Shown here in pieces: positions 38,813 to 49,724 of a stretch of DNA of 64,000 nt (the first letter of the stretch is position 1; every line of letters starts with the position of its first letter). The notes beneath the pieces were generated by a model that saw only the letters and a program-made list of their open reading frames with translations, was not told the origin of the DNA and made no database searches. The DNA comes from Lichenostomus cassidix. Taxonomy: Eukaryota > Chordata > Aves > Passeriformes > Meliphagidae. Position numbers and translations under genes: made by a program. The stretch lies in the NCBI GenBank assembly GCA_008360975.2, contig CM039193.1, positions 18,087,389 through 18,151,388 of the forward strand. The letters run 5' to 3'.

Positions 38813-40113
38813 AAAGCAGCTCTTTTGGGTGCATTGCTAAATTGCAGTGCCTGGAAATGAAAAACATCTCATTTTGGGGCGAGAACCAATGTGTCAGACT
38901 TGTAAGTTTATGTGGCATGTTTTTCTGAGGAATATGGCACTGTGTGAGTGGTTTTCCCTGCCTTCATCCCTCTACACTGCTCATTAAAATCTGAACTAAT
39001 AAGTTATTTCTCTTTTGGTTGAACTTTTGAATGTTGTTCTCCACAGCTGAGTAATTTTTGTTACACATTTCTATAGTAATGAATGTTAATCTAGAGGAAA
39101 TGAACACATTTGGGGATAGCATTGCCACTCAGAGCTGCTGCAATGACTGTGATAACACTCATTTGTTTGGTTTTATTCCTCTTGAAGAAAGAACTTGGAA
39201 CTTTATGGCTTGGGAAATAATCAGGCAATGTGGTACAAGATAGCATTTGGTTGGAATTTCTAGAGTGGGTTGTAAAATGATCTGGAAATCAGAGTCTTCT
39301 GTTGCTGAACTGAAATCATATAATGCTATTTTGTTTTGAGTTTTCAACACTTTCTCAACAGCTGGCCTCGTTTGCATTTGTTGATGCAGAATTTGGCAAT
39401 GAATGTTTAATTTTATTTTTGGTTTTGAGTCCCTCTTGCCTTTGCTCCTTCCCTTCATATTCTCCACATGGGAACCTGGAGCTGTCACCCCCCCAGTGCA
39501 AACCAGCTCAGGGGGGATGTGGGATGGGAAAAACCCCAAATCTCTGGGAATTGAGGGCCAGCTGAGCCTGCCAGAGGTGCTCCTTCCATCCTCTGCTGGT
39601 GATTTGTGCCGAGGCTTTAGGCAAGAAAGGGTAAACAAACAAAGATGCCATTTTGGGTGAAAATGGAGCTGTTTTAATGAAACACTTTGGGAAACAGAAA
39701 CATTCATCCCAGGCTGATTACACAAATCGCTGTGAGGCTTTTGAACTCATTGCTGGTTGAGTCATATCTGCAGCCTTGCCCTCGGTAATTACCTCCCTTC
39801 ATTTCACTCCATCCCCACCTCTTCTGTGCTCTGCCATGGAAAAAACAACAAGGCTTTTGCAGCATAATTGGTGGGCAATTTAATTAAAACTGAACTGGAA
39901 CATGGAGGAAACACCAGCAATGTTCCAGGTGCTGTTTTGTCCCCGTTCACCTGTACAATCTCCCTTCTCTCCTCTTTTCTCTACTCTTAAGTCATGTGAA
40001 TAATTTTCAAATTAAATTCAAACATGCCAGGGTGTATTTCTGCTCTACCCTCTCATATAACACATACACAGTTCCAAGGAGTAAGAATAAAATGTAAAAA
40101 ATAATCTGCTGTA

Positions 40114-40158
40114 GATAATATATCAATGCTACTAGTTGATAATATATCAATGCTACTA
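40114..40158. repeat. 24-bp direct duplication
   Basis: The 21-bp core beginning gataatatatcaatgctac is repeated once at an offset of 24 bp. Confidence 0.85.
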
Positions 40159-40692
40159 CAGTAGAAATCTTGATAGGAAAATGACATATTCAGAATGCCA
40201 CGTTGTAGTCAAGCCTTTTCAGAATCTGCCTCAGGGAAAATAAAAACTCACTCTGAGAGGGGTTTTTGTAAAGCTTTTCTTGCCATATTTGTTGATATGA
40301 GCTAAAAAAAAAATCTTTGGACCATCCATTGTGGGAAGTTTGGCCAGATTTATGCTGAGCCAGAAATTGAAGTAGACAGATATTGATTGTGAAACACCTC
40401 ATGTGGCAAATTTTACAGCATTTTTAAAATGTTTTTAAAGCTAAATATGGCATATAACTTGTATTACAGGTACTCATAAATATCAAAGAAAGCATTTATT
40501 TGTGCAAGGTGCACAGAGAGGGCAATCTGTGCTGGGTGAGCTGAGTGTAAGGGCTGGTTAGTGTAAAACTGAGCCAGAAATAGAACCATGGGGAGTTAAA
40601 AAGCAGAAAATATCTGTTTGCTGCAGAATGTGACCCAAAAGACACCATCCCACCAAAATGGGTTTGGAGACAAATCCAACTGGATTTGTCTT

Positions 40693-40757
40693 GAGTATTA
40701 ACCATTGAATATTAACCATTGAATATTAACCATTGAATATTAACCACTGGATATTAA
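40693..40757. repeat. 14-bp tandem repeat, ATTAACCATTGAAT
   Basis: About four and a half units of ATTAACCATTGAAT occur, the last diverged to ATTAACCACTGGAT. Confidence 0.9.
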
Positions 40758-42519
40758 TCAGCCCCATGTTTGACTTAAACTTTGTGGTTATTGAGCTCTC
40801 GTGGGCTTCTCTAGGAATTGGTTTGATCTGACAAGAGGAAATAAGGCCTGGCTTTGAATCTTTCAGAAAATTCATAATATAAATGCCCAGCACTGTCAGG
40901 AAATAGCTCTGCCAGTATTGCCACTGCAATAGCAATTATCTTTTGGAAGAAATGTAGCTTTTTCATTCTTTTTATTCCATTTATATAAGTCTATGGGCCA
41001 AATTGTTAGTGTTAGGTACCTTTTTGTTTGGCCTTAGTAAAGCAGAAAACAAGATGGGCTTTACATTTGGCAGCACATGTATGTGAAGTTTTAATTCAGG
41101 ATTGTACATTAAAAGAGTCAGGCTGATTTAAAGTGAAACATTGGCTTTTCTATATTATGGGACATATATTCCTCAAAGAAACAATTACATGCTTTCCTGC
41201 TGGCCTTGCCCAATTTGCATTATAAATGTATAAATTTAGTCACAGAAAAAGTAAGTATTTTTTCTCAGAAGAGTGTTTCCAAACCAGTCCTTTAGATAAA
41301 GGTTCATGCAATTGTCAAAAGAAATATTAGAGACATGAAAATATGTCACCAAAAATAATTTCTGCAGTGGGTTTTTTTTCAAATGTCCCTTATCTCTCCA
41401 GTGCATCAAATCCTGGTGTGTCACAAGGTGCATGGGACATGCTGAATGGCATGTCCAAACTGCTGCTCATGGAATCAAAGGGAATCAGGGATGTGCAAAT
41501 GTTATTTTCAAGTCCAATCCCAATGGTTTTATCAGGACTCTATAGCAAAGAGGCTGAAGACAATGTTTGGGAACCCCTTGAGCCCAAGGGCAGGAATGAG
41601 CTGACTCTGCCTGAGCCCCAGGCTGGGAGTGTCCCCTGGGAATGCAGGAACCTGGGAAAGGTTTGGTTTGACCTTTTAAACAGATCTGATCCCAGCAAAT
41701 GAGAGCAGAACTGAACCTCTGCCTGTGAGAGAATCCAATGGAGAAAACTGGAGAGAGTAAAATATGTCAGAAATAACAACTATTGGAGATTCCCATCCTG
41801 CCTGAGGCTGAACTTTGGCATTTACTGAAACAATTCCCAAAGTTTCACCACCGTGAACTGAATATTTTAGTAAACTTAGATACGTGAGAGATTAGTTACT
41901 AACTCCAGTGATCAATTCAGGAAAGCTGAGACACTAAAAAGTAGCAGCCAAAATGTGATGTAACACTTCTCCAGCCCGAGTTCACAAGGAGCCAAATTCA
42001 CTAGGACAGAGTTTGATGTATATTTATGAATAAAAATAATTAAATCATATTAAATATGATCAAATATCTGAGAGCTCCCAGAAATCACTGCAGTGTAGGT
42101 TATGCAATATTTATTGCACAGATTTTCACAAGAGTTTCTAAAGCCAAGGATTTTAACAGTGCTGGGGTGCAATGGCCTGGGCAGGTATTTTGGGAGGTGT
42201 TCTCAAAGGCTCCATGAGGATGGACATGATTTGTGCAATTCTGAGCAGTTTTAGCCTGTCCTCTTCTGTGGTGCTTCCATGGAATGCTGAAGCACTGAAC
42301 ATCTGGCTTTGCCTTCAGCAAGGTGTTGCTGTCCATGGGAATTCTGGCTTGGGAATTGGGGTTTGATTATCAAGGCTTTCTTAACTTAGTTATCAGTGAG
42401 AATGACAACTCTGTGGCTAAAGGAAGCTGTGACATAAGGACCATACAAAGTGTGGAGCACAGATTGTTTTAATCACAGAAGTGTTCAACTTGTTTCGACA
42501 GATAAGGAAATATTTGTGA

Positions 42520-43003
42520 ATCTTTCTTTAATAGCACATTGTTATAATACTTTACATATACACTGTACAATAATTCTTTTGTATCCAAGACTTTCATACA
42601 GAAACAAACAAACAAAAAAAAAAATAGTTCTATAAAACATTCCGTAGTTCATCGGAAAGATTTGGAATAAAAACACGGGGAGCTCTTAACCTGCAGGTTA
42701 TCAAACAGGGGGGCAAAATTCTGGCAACGCTTTTGTTCTCGTACATTCATATTGGCAAAAGGGAGCTCGGTGTGCCTCGGAGGACACAGGGGAGCACTGC
42801 CAGCCCTCTGTGCAGAGCAGAGCAGAGCAGGTCCCTGCAGCAGGTTTGTCCCTTGTCCTGCAGGAGCGCCAACCCCTCAGGGTGGGGTTTGCAGGACACC
42901 CGCTGTTTGTTTCTAACTCAATTTGGGATGGCGGCGGCTCAAAGCCGCCAGCAGGCCGGGTGGGATCAGCCTCCAGGGGTGCTTTGTTTGGGAATTGACC
43001 TCT
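42520..43003 (-). other. TIMP4: Probable TIMP4 3' untranslated region
   Basis: The sequence after the TIMP4 stop codon shows no further coding potential. The first good poly(A) signal on the minus strand is ATTAAA at 42527-42532, followed by AT-rich and then TG-containing sequence. This would give a 3' UTR of about 0.5 kb. A second signal, AATAAA near 42108-42113, could give a longer form of about 0.9 kb. The extent is inferred; no transcript evidence is available. Confidence 0.5.
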
Positions 43004-43201
43004 CTAGGGCTCGCTGATGTCGATGAACTCCTTCTCGGGGGGTGGCCCCCCTCGGTACCAGCTGCAGGTGCCGTCGCTCCTCTTGATGCAGGCGTAGTGC
43101 TTGGCCTGGTGGCCGTAGAGCTTCCTCTCGATGAGCCAGTCTGTCCACAGGCACTCGTTGGGGGCACTGATGGAGCAGGGCACCATGTAGCACGTGGTGA
43201 T
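43004..43201 (-). CDS. TIMP4: TIMP metallopeptidase inhibitor 4, terminal coding exon 5 with stop
   Basis: The last coding exon has a ctccccacag acceptor followed by 65 codons and a TAG stop at 43004-43006. It begins [20 protein letters not shown] and ends [10 protein letters not shown]. Human TIMP4 has [20 protein letters not shown] and a similar acidic tail. TIMP3 has a longer YLPCFVTSKNECLW... version and TIMP2 has YISSPDECLWMDW, so TIMP4 is the best match. The exon carries the last five cysteines of the C-terminal domain, which in TIMPs contacts progelatinase haemopexin domains. Codon use is extreme: 61 of 65 codons end in G or C, against about 45 % in exons 2 and 3. The GGPPPEKE segment replaces the human HLPLRKE and is proline-rich. 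No frameshift or internal stop is seen. Confidence 0.97.
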   Translation of the reverse strand: MTTCYMVPCSISAPNECLWTDWLIERKLYGHQAKHYACIKRSDGTCSWYRGGPPPEKEFIDISEP

Positions 43202-44274
43202 CTGTGGGGAGAGCTCAGTCAGGGCCTCACTGCCTCCTCTTGCTGCCCTTTGCTGGGCTGGGGAGGATGAGGCAGGCAGGGTAAAGGGGTAAAGGGTTTT
43301 ATCTGGTGTTTTAACAGCATCCTAGGTGTACAGCCCTTCAAAGGTGGGACAGGTCAAGATGTACACTGGAATTGATGCCAGAGGATTTTTGCCTTTTTCC
43401 TTTTCCATATTTGTAACCTTGCCAGCACTTTTGCCTACCCTGTCCCCCAGCTAGAAAGACCGAAGCCATGGCAAAACTCCAAGGCCTGGGGGCTACGAGG
43501 CCCCTCTCCTATCTTGGCTTTTCCTGGGAACCAAGGTGGAGAGCAAAATCTTCAAGAGACACTGTCATCAACACTGTCATCAACAAGAGCAACTAATGAG
43601 AGGGCTGGGAGGCTCCAGAGAAAAGAAGGGGCTTGACCTGGGGGGAATAGCATCACCACTTCTCCTCCTAATTAGTGCTCTTCAACAATTCTGCTAATTT
43701 CCTAAAACCTAGAAGACTGTATTCACCCCTGTGGGGGTTGGGCTTTTGTGGATGTTCATCCACAATTGTCCCTGGAGCTCCAGGGTATACAAAACAACTC
43801 TGCAATTTTTATGGACTTTGCAAATTAGCATATCTGTCTAGAATTTTTCAATAAGAAACTTAATCAACGAAGTAATGTTTTTCTATTTTAAAGAATTTCT
43901 CTCTAAATGAGGCTAGAGTTCAGTTTACAAAATATGCTCTAGAGAGAAGGTTTCAACCTTCAAAAACCTCGAGGTTTTTGATAGCACAGAGCTCTCTGGC
44001 CTCTAACTGTGAATATTTGTTTTTCCTGCCTTGCAGAACTCTCAAACTAAGCTAGAATATCAGACTGTAAAAATTACAAGCATTTAAGTGAAGGATATAG
44101 AGAACTCAGAGGATATATGAAAGGTATAAAAATGGATAGAAGGGTATATAAAAATACAAAATGTATATAAAAAAAGGCAAAAATCAGCAGGCATCACTTT
44201 CAGCTGGTGTTTATTCCCAAAGATGTGAATGAATGGTGTCTGAGAGAACAGGCATTGCTCTGCCCTGCACTCAC
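43202..44274 (-). other. TIMP4: TIMP4 intron 4
   Basis: This 1.07-kb intron separates TIMP4 exons 4 and 5, with GTGAGT and CACAG ends. It contains a 22-bp perfect palindrome at 43960-43981 next to a small hairpin. The part from about 43.32 to 43.85 kb looks compositionally different from its surroundings and could be an old dispersed element, but I cannot assign a family. Confidence 0.85.
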
Positions 44275-44399
44275 CTTGCAGCCACAGCCCATCTGGTACC
44301 TCTGGTTCAGACTCTTCTTCTGAGACAAGGATAGGTCATCCCAGGGCTCAATGTAGTTGCACAAATGGATAAGAACTTTGCCATCATTTAAAATCTGGC
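44275..44399 (-). CDS. TIMP4: TIMP metallopeptidase inhibitor 4, coding exon 4
   Basis: This 125-bp minus-strand exon has a gtgccacag acceptor and a GTGAGT donor. Two bases complete the Gly codon of exon 3, then 41 codons read [20 protein letters not shown] and end [33 protein letters not shown]...CGC is the TIMP signature for the end of the N domain and the junction with the C domain, with three conserved cysteines (HLC, CGC). The acceptor region is tandemly duplicated about 71 bp further upstream in the transcript. In the second copy the AG dinucleotide is destroyed, so only this acceptor should work. Confidence 0.97.
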
Positions 44400-44530
44400 C
44401 TGTGGCACAGAAAACACAGAAAAGCAAGGCATTACTAATGCAAAACAGGAAAAAAGCATTACAGTTTGGTCCACGGCACGGTAAACACAGAGAAACAAGG
44501 CATTACAAAAACAAAACATTAAAAATGTTT
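44394..44530. repeat. TIMP4: 71-bp tandem duplication over the TIMP4 exon 4 acceptor
   Basis: The sequence from 44394 (tctggcctgtggcacag) recurs diverged from 44465 (tttggtccacggcacgg), an offset of 71 bp, with further matches at acacagaaaagcaaggcatta. The first copy contains the true exon 4 acceptor and the first few coding bases. In the second the AG has been lost. Confidence 0.75.
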
Positions 44531-45142
44531 TCTGAATATTAAAAGTATAAGGATACCTCAAGTTTTAAACTATTTGCATGAAATCAGTAATACTCAACAC
44601 TTTTTTTAAAATTAATTTCATTATAACTGAGAGAATATTCTTCTAATTGCACGGTGTATAGATGTAAAAGATTGAAAAAGGATATTTTTCAAAAGGTGTT
44701 GGTAATGTGCCAGCAAGGGGTGGATGAAATGCAGTACATTAGTGTTAAAAATCCAGTGTTAAACTGGATTTTAGGACTCTCTAGAAAAATCTGTAGGTAC
44801 TTGGAACACCAGACCTGCAGACACAGAGGGATGGGTTGTCTCATCATGCATTGTTTGCATTCCTGGGAAAATTAGTATTGACAGTTTTAATCAAATAATA
44901 ATGGCTGATTTTTTTCAATTTACGAATTATATCATTAATGACCTTTAATTCCTTTGGAACTCCTTTAAGACTGTTGGATAAAGGATGGAAAGCATGCAAG
45001 ATCACACTGTAACTACAGCTGGACACAGTGTGTACATCTCATTGTATTTAGTACAGAAATGCATTCCTTCTTAGCCTATTTTAGCAAATTCACTCTAAGT
45101 AGCTTCTGGATTTCCAGGAGCATTATTTTTGTTCCATTTTAC

Positions 45143-45257
45143 CTGTTAGAAGGTACTGTTTTTTGTTGTTGGCTTCCAGTTTCACTCCACAGAGTGATGA
45201 ATCAAAAGGGGTGTAGACATACTGGACATCCTTGAGCTTTTCAAATCCTTTAAACAT
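45143..45257 (-). CDS. TIMP4: TIMP metallopeptidase inhibitor 4, coding exon 3
   Basis: This 115-bp exon on the minus strand has the acceptor tgatcattttcag and a GTAAAA donor. It encodes MFKGFEKLKDVQYVYTPFDS, then SLCGVKLEANNKKQYLLT and the first base of a Gly codon. MFKGFEK.KDVQY.YTPFDSSLCGVKLEAN..KQYLLTG is nearly identical to human TIMP4. TIMP2 and TIMP3 differ strongly here, so the paralogue call is secure. The Met is internal, not a start, because the exon joins in frame to EIKQIK of exon 2. The single cysteine (SLCGV) is one of the conserved disulphide cysteines of the N domain. GC3 is low (about 17 of 38). Confidence 0.97.
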
Positions 45258-46586
45258 CTGAAAATGATCAGAAACAGAAAGTCAGTAGTGGAAAACATGC
45301 ACGAAAAACAGTTGCAAACAAGAGCTGGAAGAGCTACAGGGTGAGTCTCTTTAAAGGAGGCTCCAAATTCTGAATTAATGTGAGAAAACACCAACAGTTG
45401 GACTTTTTCTCTACGCTTAATGAAACACAGCCAACAGCTTTAGAAGGAGATTAGGTAGGTCTTCATTTTTTAAATTGTAGGTTTTAAAATGTGCTTTCTC
45501 AGAGTATTTCATGGATTGTTAAAACTTTCCCTTCTATTCATATTCTCCTGGCATTTTTCCATTTAAGGAGCAGCACATCTCAATCCAGGCAATCCATCGC
45601 AACCAAAATGCAAATATTTCTGAGGATATTCATATGGGGAATTTTCTCCTGATCAGTGCAGTTGTTGGTACCTCCAGGGACACGAAATATGCTGAGGAGC
45701 TGAGCATTTTCTGACCATTGTTCTCACAGTTGGCCACTGAAGCAAAGTGCTTTTCCACATCCAAAATTCTGACCACTGGGACCTTCTCAATAAAACTGCT
45801 GGAAAACGGGATCCAGCCTTTGGGATTGACAGCCTGCAGGATTTACTGCTCTGACCCCAAACGCAGAGATTTGGCATCAGAGCAGTTTTCAGACCAGCTG
45901 CTCCTCAACCAGCAGCTCCAACTCCCAAAAGAAACCCGAAATGAGCCCTGAGAAGCTGGAAACAAGCTGAGCTGTGCCCAAACCCAGGGAGCAGGGAGCG
46001 CGAGGTGCTGCTGAGCCCCAGAGTGGCTGTCATCACCTCGAGTGACATCAGCCGCCCGGGTGACATCATGCCACGTGCTGACAGCTGGGGACAATGCAGG
46101 GGCTCACAGCTCCCCAGGCCAGCTCTCCCAGCCCCAGCTGGTGCCACTGGAAAATGTTTGTGTTCCTCAAGCCCTCCCAGGAGACTGAAATAGCCCAGGC
46201 CGCTAGAAAGTACACTGTAATATGTTGGTTTTTCTGAAGCCTTATTTACGGAGGGGAAGAGAGCCAACGCTGTTGTCACCGTGCTGCTGATCCAGAAATA
46301 CGAGATGGGATTTGAAATACTTTGTAGGAAAAACAAACAGAGCTGACCAGAGCAAAACACAAACTGGCATCCTGTCCAAGGCAGCAGGGAAAATCACAGA
46401 AAATGTGATTTGGTGAGGGAAACGTGTCTGGTGCAGAGACACCACGTGAGTGTCCTCTGCTCCCAGCTCTCCCCATGCTCACAAATCTTTCTCTGTCCAT
46501 GGATATCCAGCTTTTCCTTGGATATCTCAGCCCTTGAGCTCTTCAGAGCCTTGATGCAGACAACATACCTTGATTAACCATGAAAA

Positions 46587-46785
46587 CCCCTAAACATCCA
46601 TAGCAATGTATGATGGAGATTCAGTTAACATTGACAAGAGTTTGGTGCTTAACCCCCTAAACATCCATAGCAATGTATAATGGAGATTTAGTTAATATTG
46701 ACTTGAGTTTGGTGCTTAACCCCCTAAACATCCATAGCAATGTATGATGGAGATTCAGTTAATATTGACATGAGTTTGGTGCTGG
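46587..46785. repeat. 67-bp tandem repeat, three copies
   Basis: Three head-to-tail copies of a 67-bp unit begin at CCCCTAAACATCCATAGCAA. The TAAACAT starts are at 46591, 46658 and 46725, exactly 67 bp apart. Copies differ at only a few positions, so the expansion is fairly recent. The array is inside TIMP4 intron 2. Confidence 0.95.
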
Positions 46786-48830
46786 TTTTGTTGCAGATTT
46801 TTTAGTTGCTCGGTTGGGTTTTTTTTTTTTAAATTACTGACTTATCTCTGGTTTTGACCTATATAATTGTTATAGCATTTCTAAAGATTGTAATCTTGTG
46901 CTTAACTCGGTAAATCATATTTAATCTTCTCAATCACATTCTCTCATCTCCTAAGAGCGTGGGTGCTTCTCTGTAAAGGGTGGTTGGATTTGATTTTCCA
47001 CTGTGGCATAACCCACATAAACTTGATTTCCTCGTGGGACTTTATCAGAGTAGGAAAATAGGGTGAGGATTTGGGGGACAGGGAGATGTGAACCTGCTGC
47101 TGAGGGCTGTATGGACACTGTCCCTGTGCTGCTGAGGGGTGGAACCAGCACCAGCACATGGCTTTGCTTTATGGTGTTCAATTGAGTGTGGTGACCAAGT
47201 CAGTTACAAAAATATCATGAAGAAATATTTAGTTGCATGTAAATCCCATATTATCTGCACTCTTTAAGATAAGGCTGGAAATATTGCAAGGAAAGAACAG
47301 GAATTGAAAACATTTATGGCTTCTTGACGTGCCAACCCATCCCCATCAAACTAATAACCCTGTTGTTATTATTTTTTTATTTCTGAACATTAATATCAAA
47401 ATAATATTTCGCATTTCTGTCTAGAATAGCAACGTTTTACTGCTAAGCCTAATGCACTGGATTTAAAACCAGAGAAATGGAGTTTAAGCCACCCACATTA
47501 ACGGAACAGCTCAGCAGCCCTGAGAGCAGCAGAGCAGAGACACAGCAGCACTTCTGAGATTACAGCCCAACAGAGCCTTCATGGGTTCTGTGCTCCCTTC
47601 CCAGGAGAGGAGCATTGCTGAGGGAAGTGGGAATGTCTGAGTGACCCCAAGATCCATCCCCAAACCTCACACTGAGCTGATATCATGGGGGAATTTTACA
47701 GCTCCAGAGAGGTGGTTGGACAGTCTGTCCTTCCCTGCTGTGTTGTATAAAGGAATTTCCTGGCCTGTGCCCCCAGCCTGGCCATGCTGCTGGCCAGCAC
47801 TGTCCAGAGCCCATGGTCAGTGCCTCTGGACACCCTAAGGACCTGCAGCTTGTAGGAACTGCAGGGCATCAGCAGAAATCAGCAGCAGCAGCAGAGAAGA
47901 TCAGAATAGTGAGCAGAGAATATCCTATTCTTTCACATGCACTGTGGAGGTATTTTTTTTACTATTTATCTTTTCCTTTATTCTTTTTATTCTTTAGAAT
48001 GCTGTCATCTAAGACATGGTGAGATCAAGCTGCTGATCCTGCCCTCAGTAATTCAGAAATCTGAGTAATTGTTCAGCATGTCAGTCCTGGATAACTTTTC
48101 CCTGTATGCCACCTATCAATTGTGTTCCCCTCTGAACCTGAGGGGAATTAAACAAACATCTCTGGCTGCTGCCTGAGTTTTGAATTGGCCTCCCCTTGGG
48201 AAAATTAGGGAGAAACTCCAAAGCAGCTTCGATATACAAACGTGTTTCAGAGATTTCAGTGTGCTGGTGCTGAAGAATGGGGTTGTAGACTGAAAATAAC
48301 CACTCAGATTAGGCTCCTCATTCTTGTTGCTTGTGTTGAGCTGGAAGATTTGCACTTCTGTAAAGTTACTGAAGTGTTGCAGAGTATTAAATAAAGTAGA
48401 ATATTAAAGTGCCAATGGGAGGAGAGGCAATTCCCTGGGATTGATGGGCTTATTTCTGTAAAGAAACATTTGAATGTATCCTTAATGTTTAAGAAGACAG
48501 AAAGTGGCAGATGGGGAAGAGCTTTGGGGTTTGTTTCAGCAAGGTAAAGAGTGGCCTTTAGACATTGCTCTGAAACCTTGGCAGAAGTCATGAGTGATAA
48601 CCAACCTTGTGAATATCTTGAGACGTTCTTGTTCACCAGAGATTTTTGTTAGCTAAACTCCTGTGAGGGAATTGTGTCAGTAGATACAACTTGAATGACT
48701 GATTTTTATTTTTTTTTTTAAACATGTGGCCATTCATCATGACCTTCTTGAGTTTTCCCCATCAATGAAAAGGTGCAAATATTGTAAAATAATATTCAGT
48801 GAAAAATGAGAGATGAAACCACCTGGAAAA

Positions 48831-48867
48831 CCAACCAACCAACCAACCAAACCACCCCACCCCACCT
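48831..48867. repeat. CCAA / CCACC short tandem repeat
   Basis: Five CCAA units are followed by CCACCCCACCCCACC in TIMP4 intron 2. Confidence 0.85.
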
Positions 48868-49602
48868 GTGCACACTCACACATTTTAATTTGGAGAGATC
48901 ACCTGCTTTTTGTGCATTCCAGAGAAAGAGAAATCATGACCATTTTAACTGGCAGTGACTAGAGTGGGGTCAAGATATGTCTTCTTAAATTGTATTAATG
49001 ATTATATCTCCCAATGGGAGCTGAACAAACAGTGGGAAAATCCTGTGAGATTCAGGATCTGTGTCTCTGGGTTCTCAAACTCAGTGTTGGCTTCCCAGCA
49101 ACATCCATACAAACGGATTTTTGTTTCTGTGAACACGAGGGAAGCACTCCTGCCCTGCAGATATCCCTGATCACAGTGACACAGGGTTTGCTGCCTCAGC
49201 TGGGAATGCTCCCCTCTCTTTGGGAAGTTTGGATCACACAGAGCTGCCACACCATCCCAGCCCAGGAGATCAGGTATTCTCCCAAACCAAATGTACTGAC
49301 ACCACTCATGGACCGAAACACATCTGTTGGAGCCTCCATAAATTATGAGTAAGAAGATTTTTCATCAAAATACCATTATTAAGCAAAACTTCCTTAATGT
49401 CAGAATGGTTTTCTTTCCTTTTTTTCTCTCCTGTTTTTTTAATCCCTCCTTTGATTTCTTCTGTGTAGTCCATCTGGGTCTGACTGTGGAGGCATCTGGA
49501 GCCTTTTCTACCTTCCCAGCCTTTTGGGCTAAATGATTTTGGGCTGAAATATGCACAGGTTATCAGCATTGAACTTCAAAAAAGCTGAGGGATGCCATGT
49601 AC

Positions 49603-49700
49603 CTTTATTTGTTTGATTTCATACCGGATCATTTTGTGGGTATCAAGGGGATCATCACTGGCAGGAACCACCTTTTCGCTGATTATTTTTGCTCGGATCA
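49603..49700 (-). CDS. TIMP4: TIMP metallopeptidase inhibitor 4, coding exon 2
   Basis: Read on the minus strand, this 98-bp exon starts with TG, completing a codon begun in exon 1 (expected Val). It then encodes IRAKIISEKVVPASDDPLDT and HKMIRYEIKQIK. Human TIMP4 has VIRAKISSEKVVPAS.DP.DT.KM.RYEIKQIK here. The donor is GTACAT. The acceptor is TTCCAG preceded by nine CT units that form almost the whole polypyrimidine tract. The residues lie in the inhibitory N-terminal domain, an OB-fold barrel that wedges into metalloproteinase active sites. Exon 1, with the signal peptide and the Cys-1 that chelates zinc, was not recognised upstream in the remaining 14.3 kb. TIMPs are secreted extracellular proteins. 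Confidence 0.94.
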
Positions 49701-49706
49701 CTGGAA

Positions 49707-49724
49707 GAGAGAGAGAGAGAGAGA
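49707..49724 (-). repeat. TIMP4: (CT)9 microsatellite in the TIMP4 exon 2 splice acceptor
   Basis: On the plus strand nine GA units run from 49707 to 49724. On the TIMP4 strand they read as CT units directly before TTCCAG, the 3' splice site of exon 2, so they serve as the polypyrimidine tract. Confidence 0.9.

Larger units (their letters stand above)
37952..42519 (+). other. SYN2: SYN2 intron 5, segment before TIMP4
   Basis: This stretch lies downstream of SYN2 exon 5 and beyond the 3' end of TIMP4. It has a possible CR1 remnant near 38.7 kb and short tandem repeats at 40.1 and 40.7 kb. A 188-codon antisense open frame at 39159-39725 has no recognisable domain. I see no other gene. Confidence 0.85.
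45258..49602 (-). other. TIMP4: TIMP4 intron 2
   Basis: This 4.3-kb intron between TIMP4 exons 2 and 3 has GTACAT and TTCAG ends. It contains a 67-bp x 3 tandem array at 46587-46785 and a short CCAA run near 48.85 kb. Nothing else is recognisable. The 0.74-kb intron 3 (44400-45142) contains only the duplicated acceptor segment described separately. Confidence 0.85.

Noticed and set aside
39159..39725. A 188-codon minus-strand frame in SYN2 intron 5
   Set aside because: No family resemblance and a composition like ordinary intron; treated as chance.
42913..43193. Alternative frames of 75-115 codons across TIMP4 exon 5
   Set aside because: They are shadows of the real exon, which matches TIMP4 with correct cysteines and splice border in a different frame.
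43320..43850. Possible LTR or other old element in TIMP4 intron 4
   Set aside because: It looks different from its surroundings, but no TATA/poly(A) order, terminal TG...CA or target duplication could be shown.
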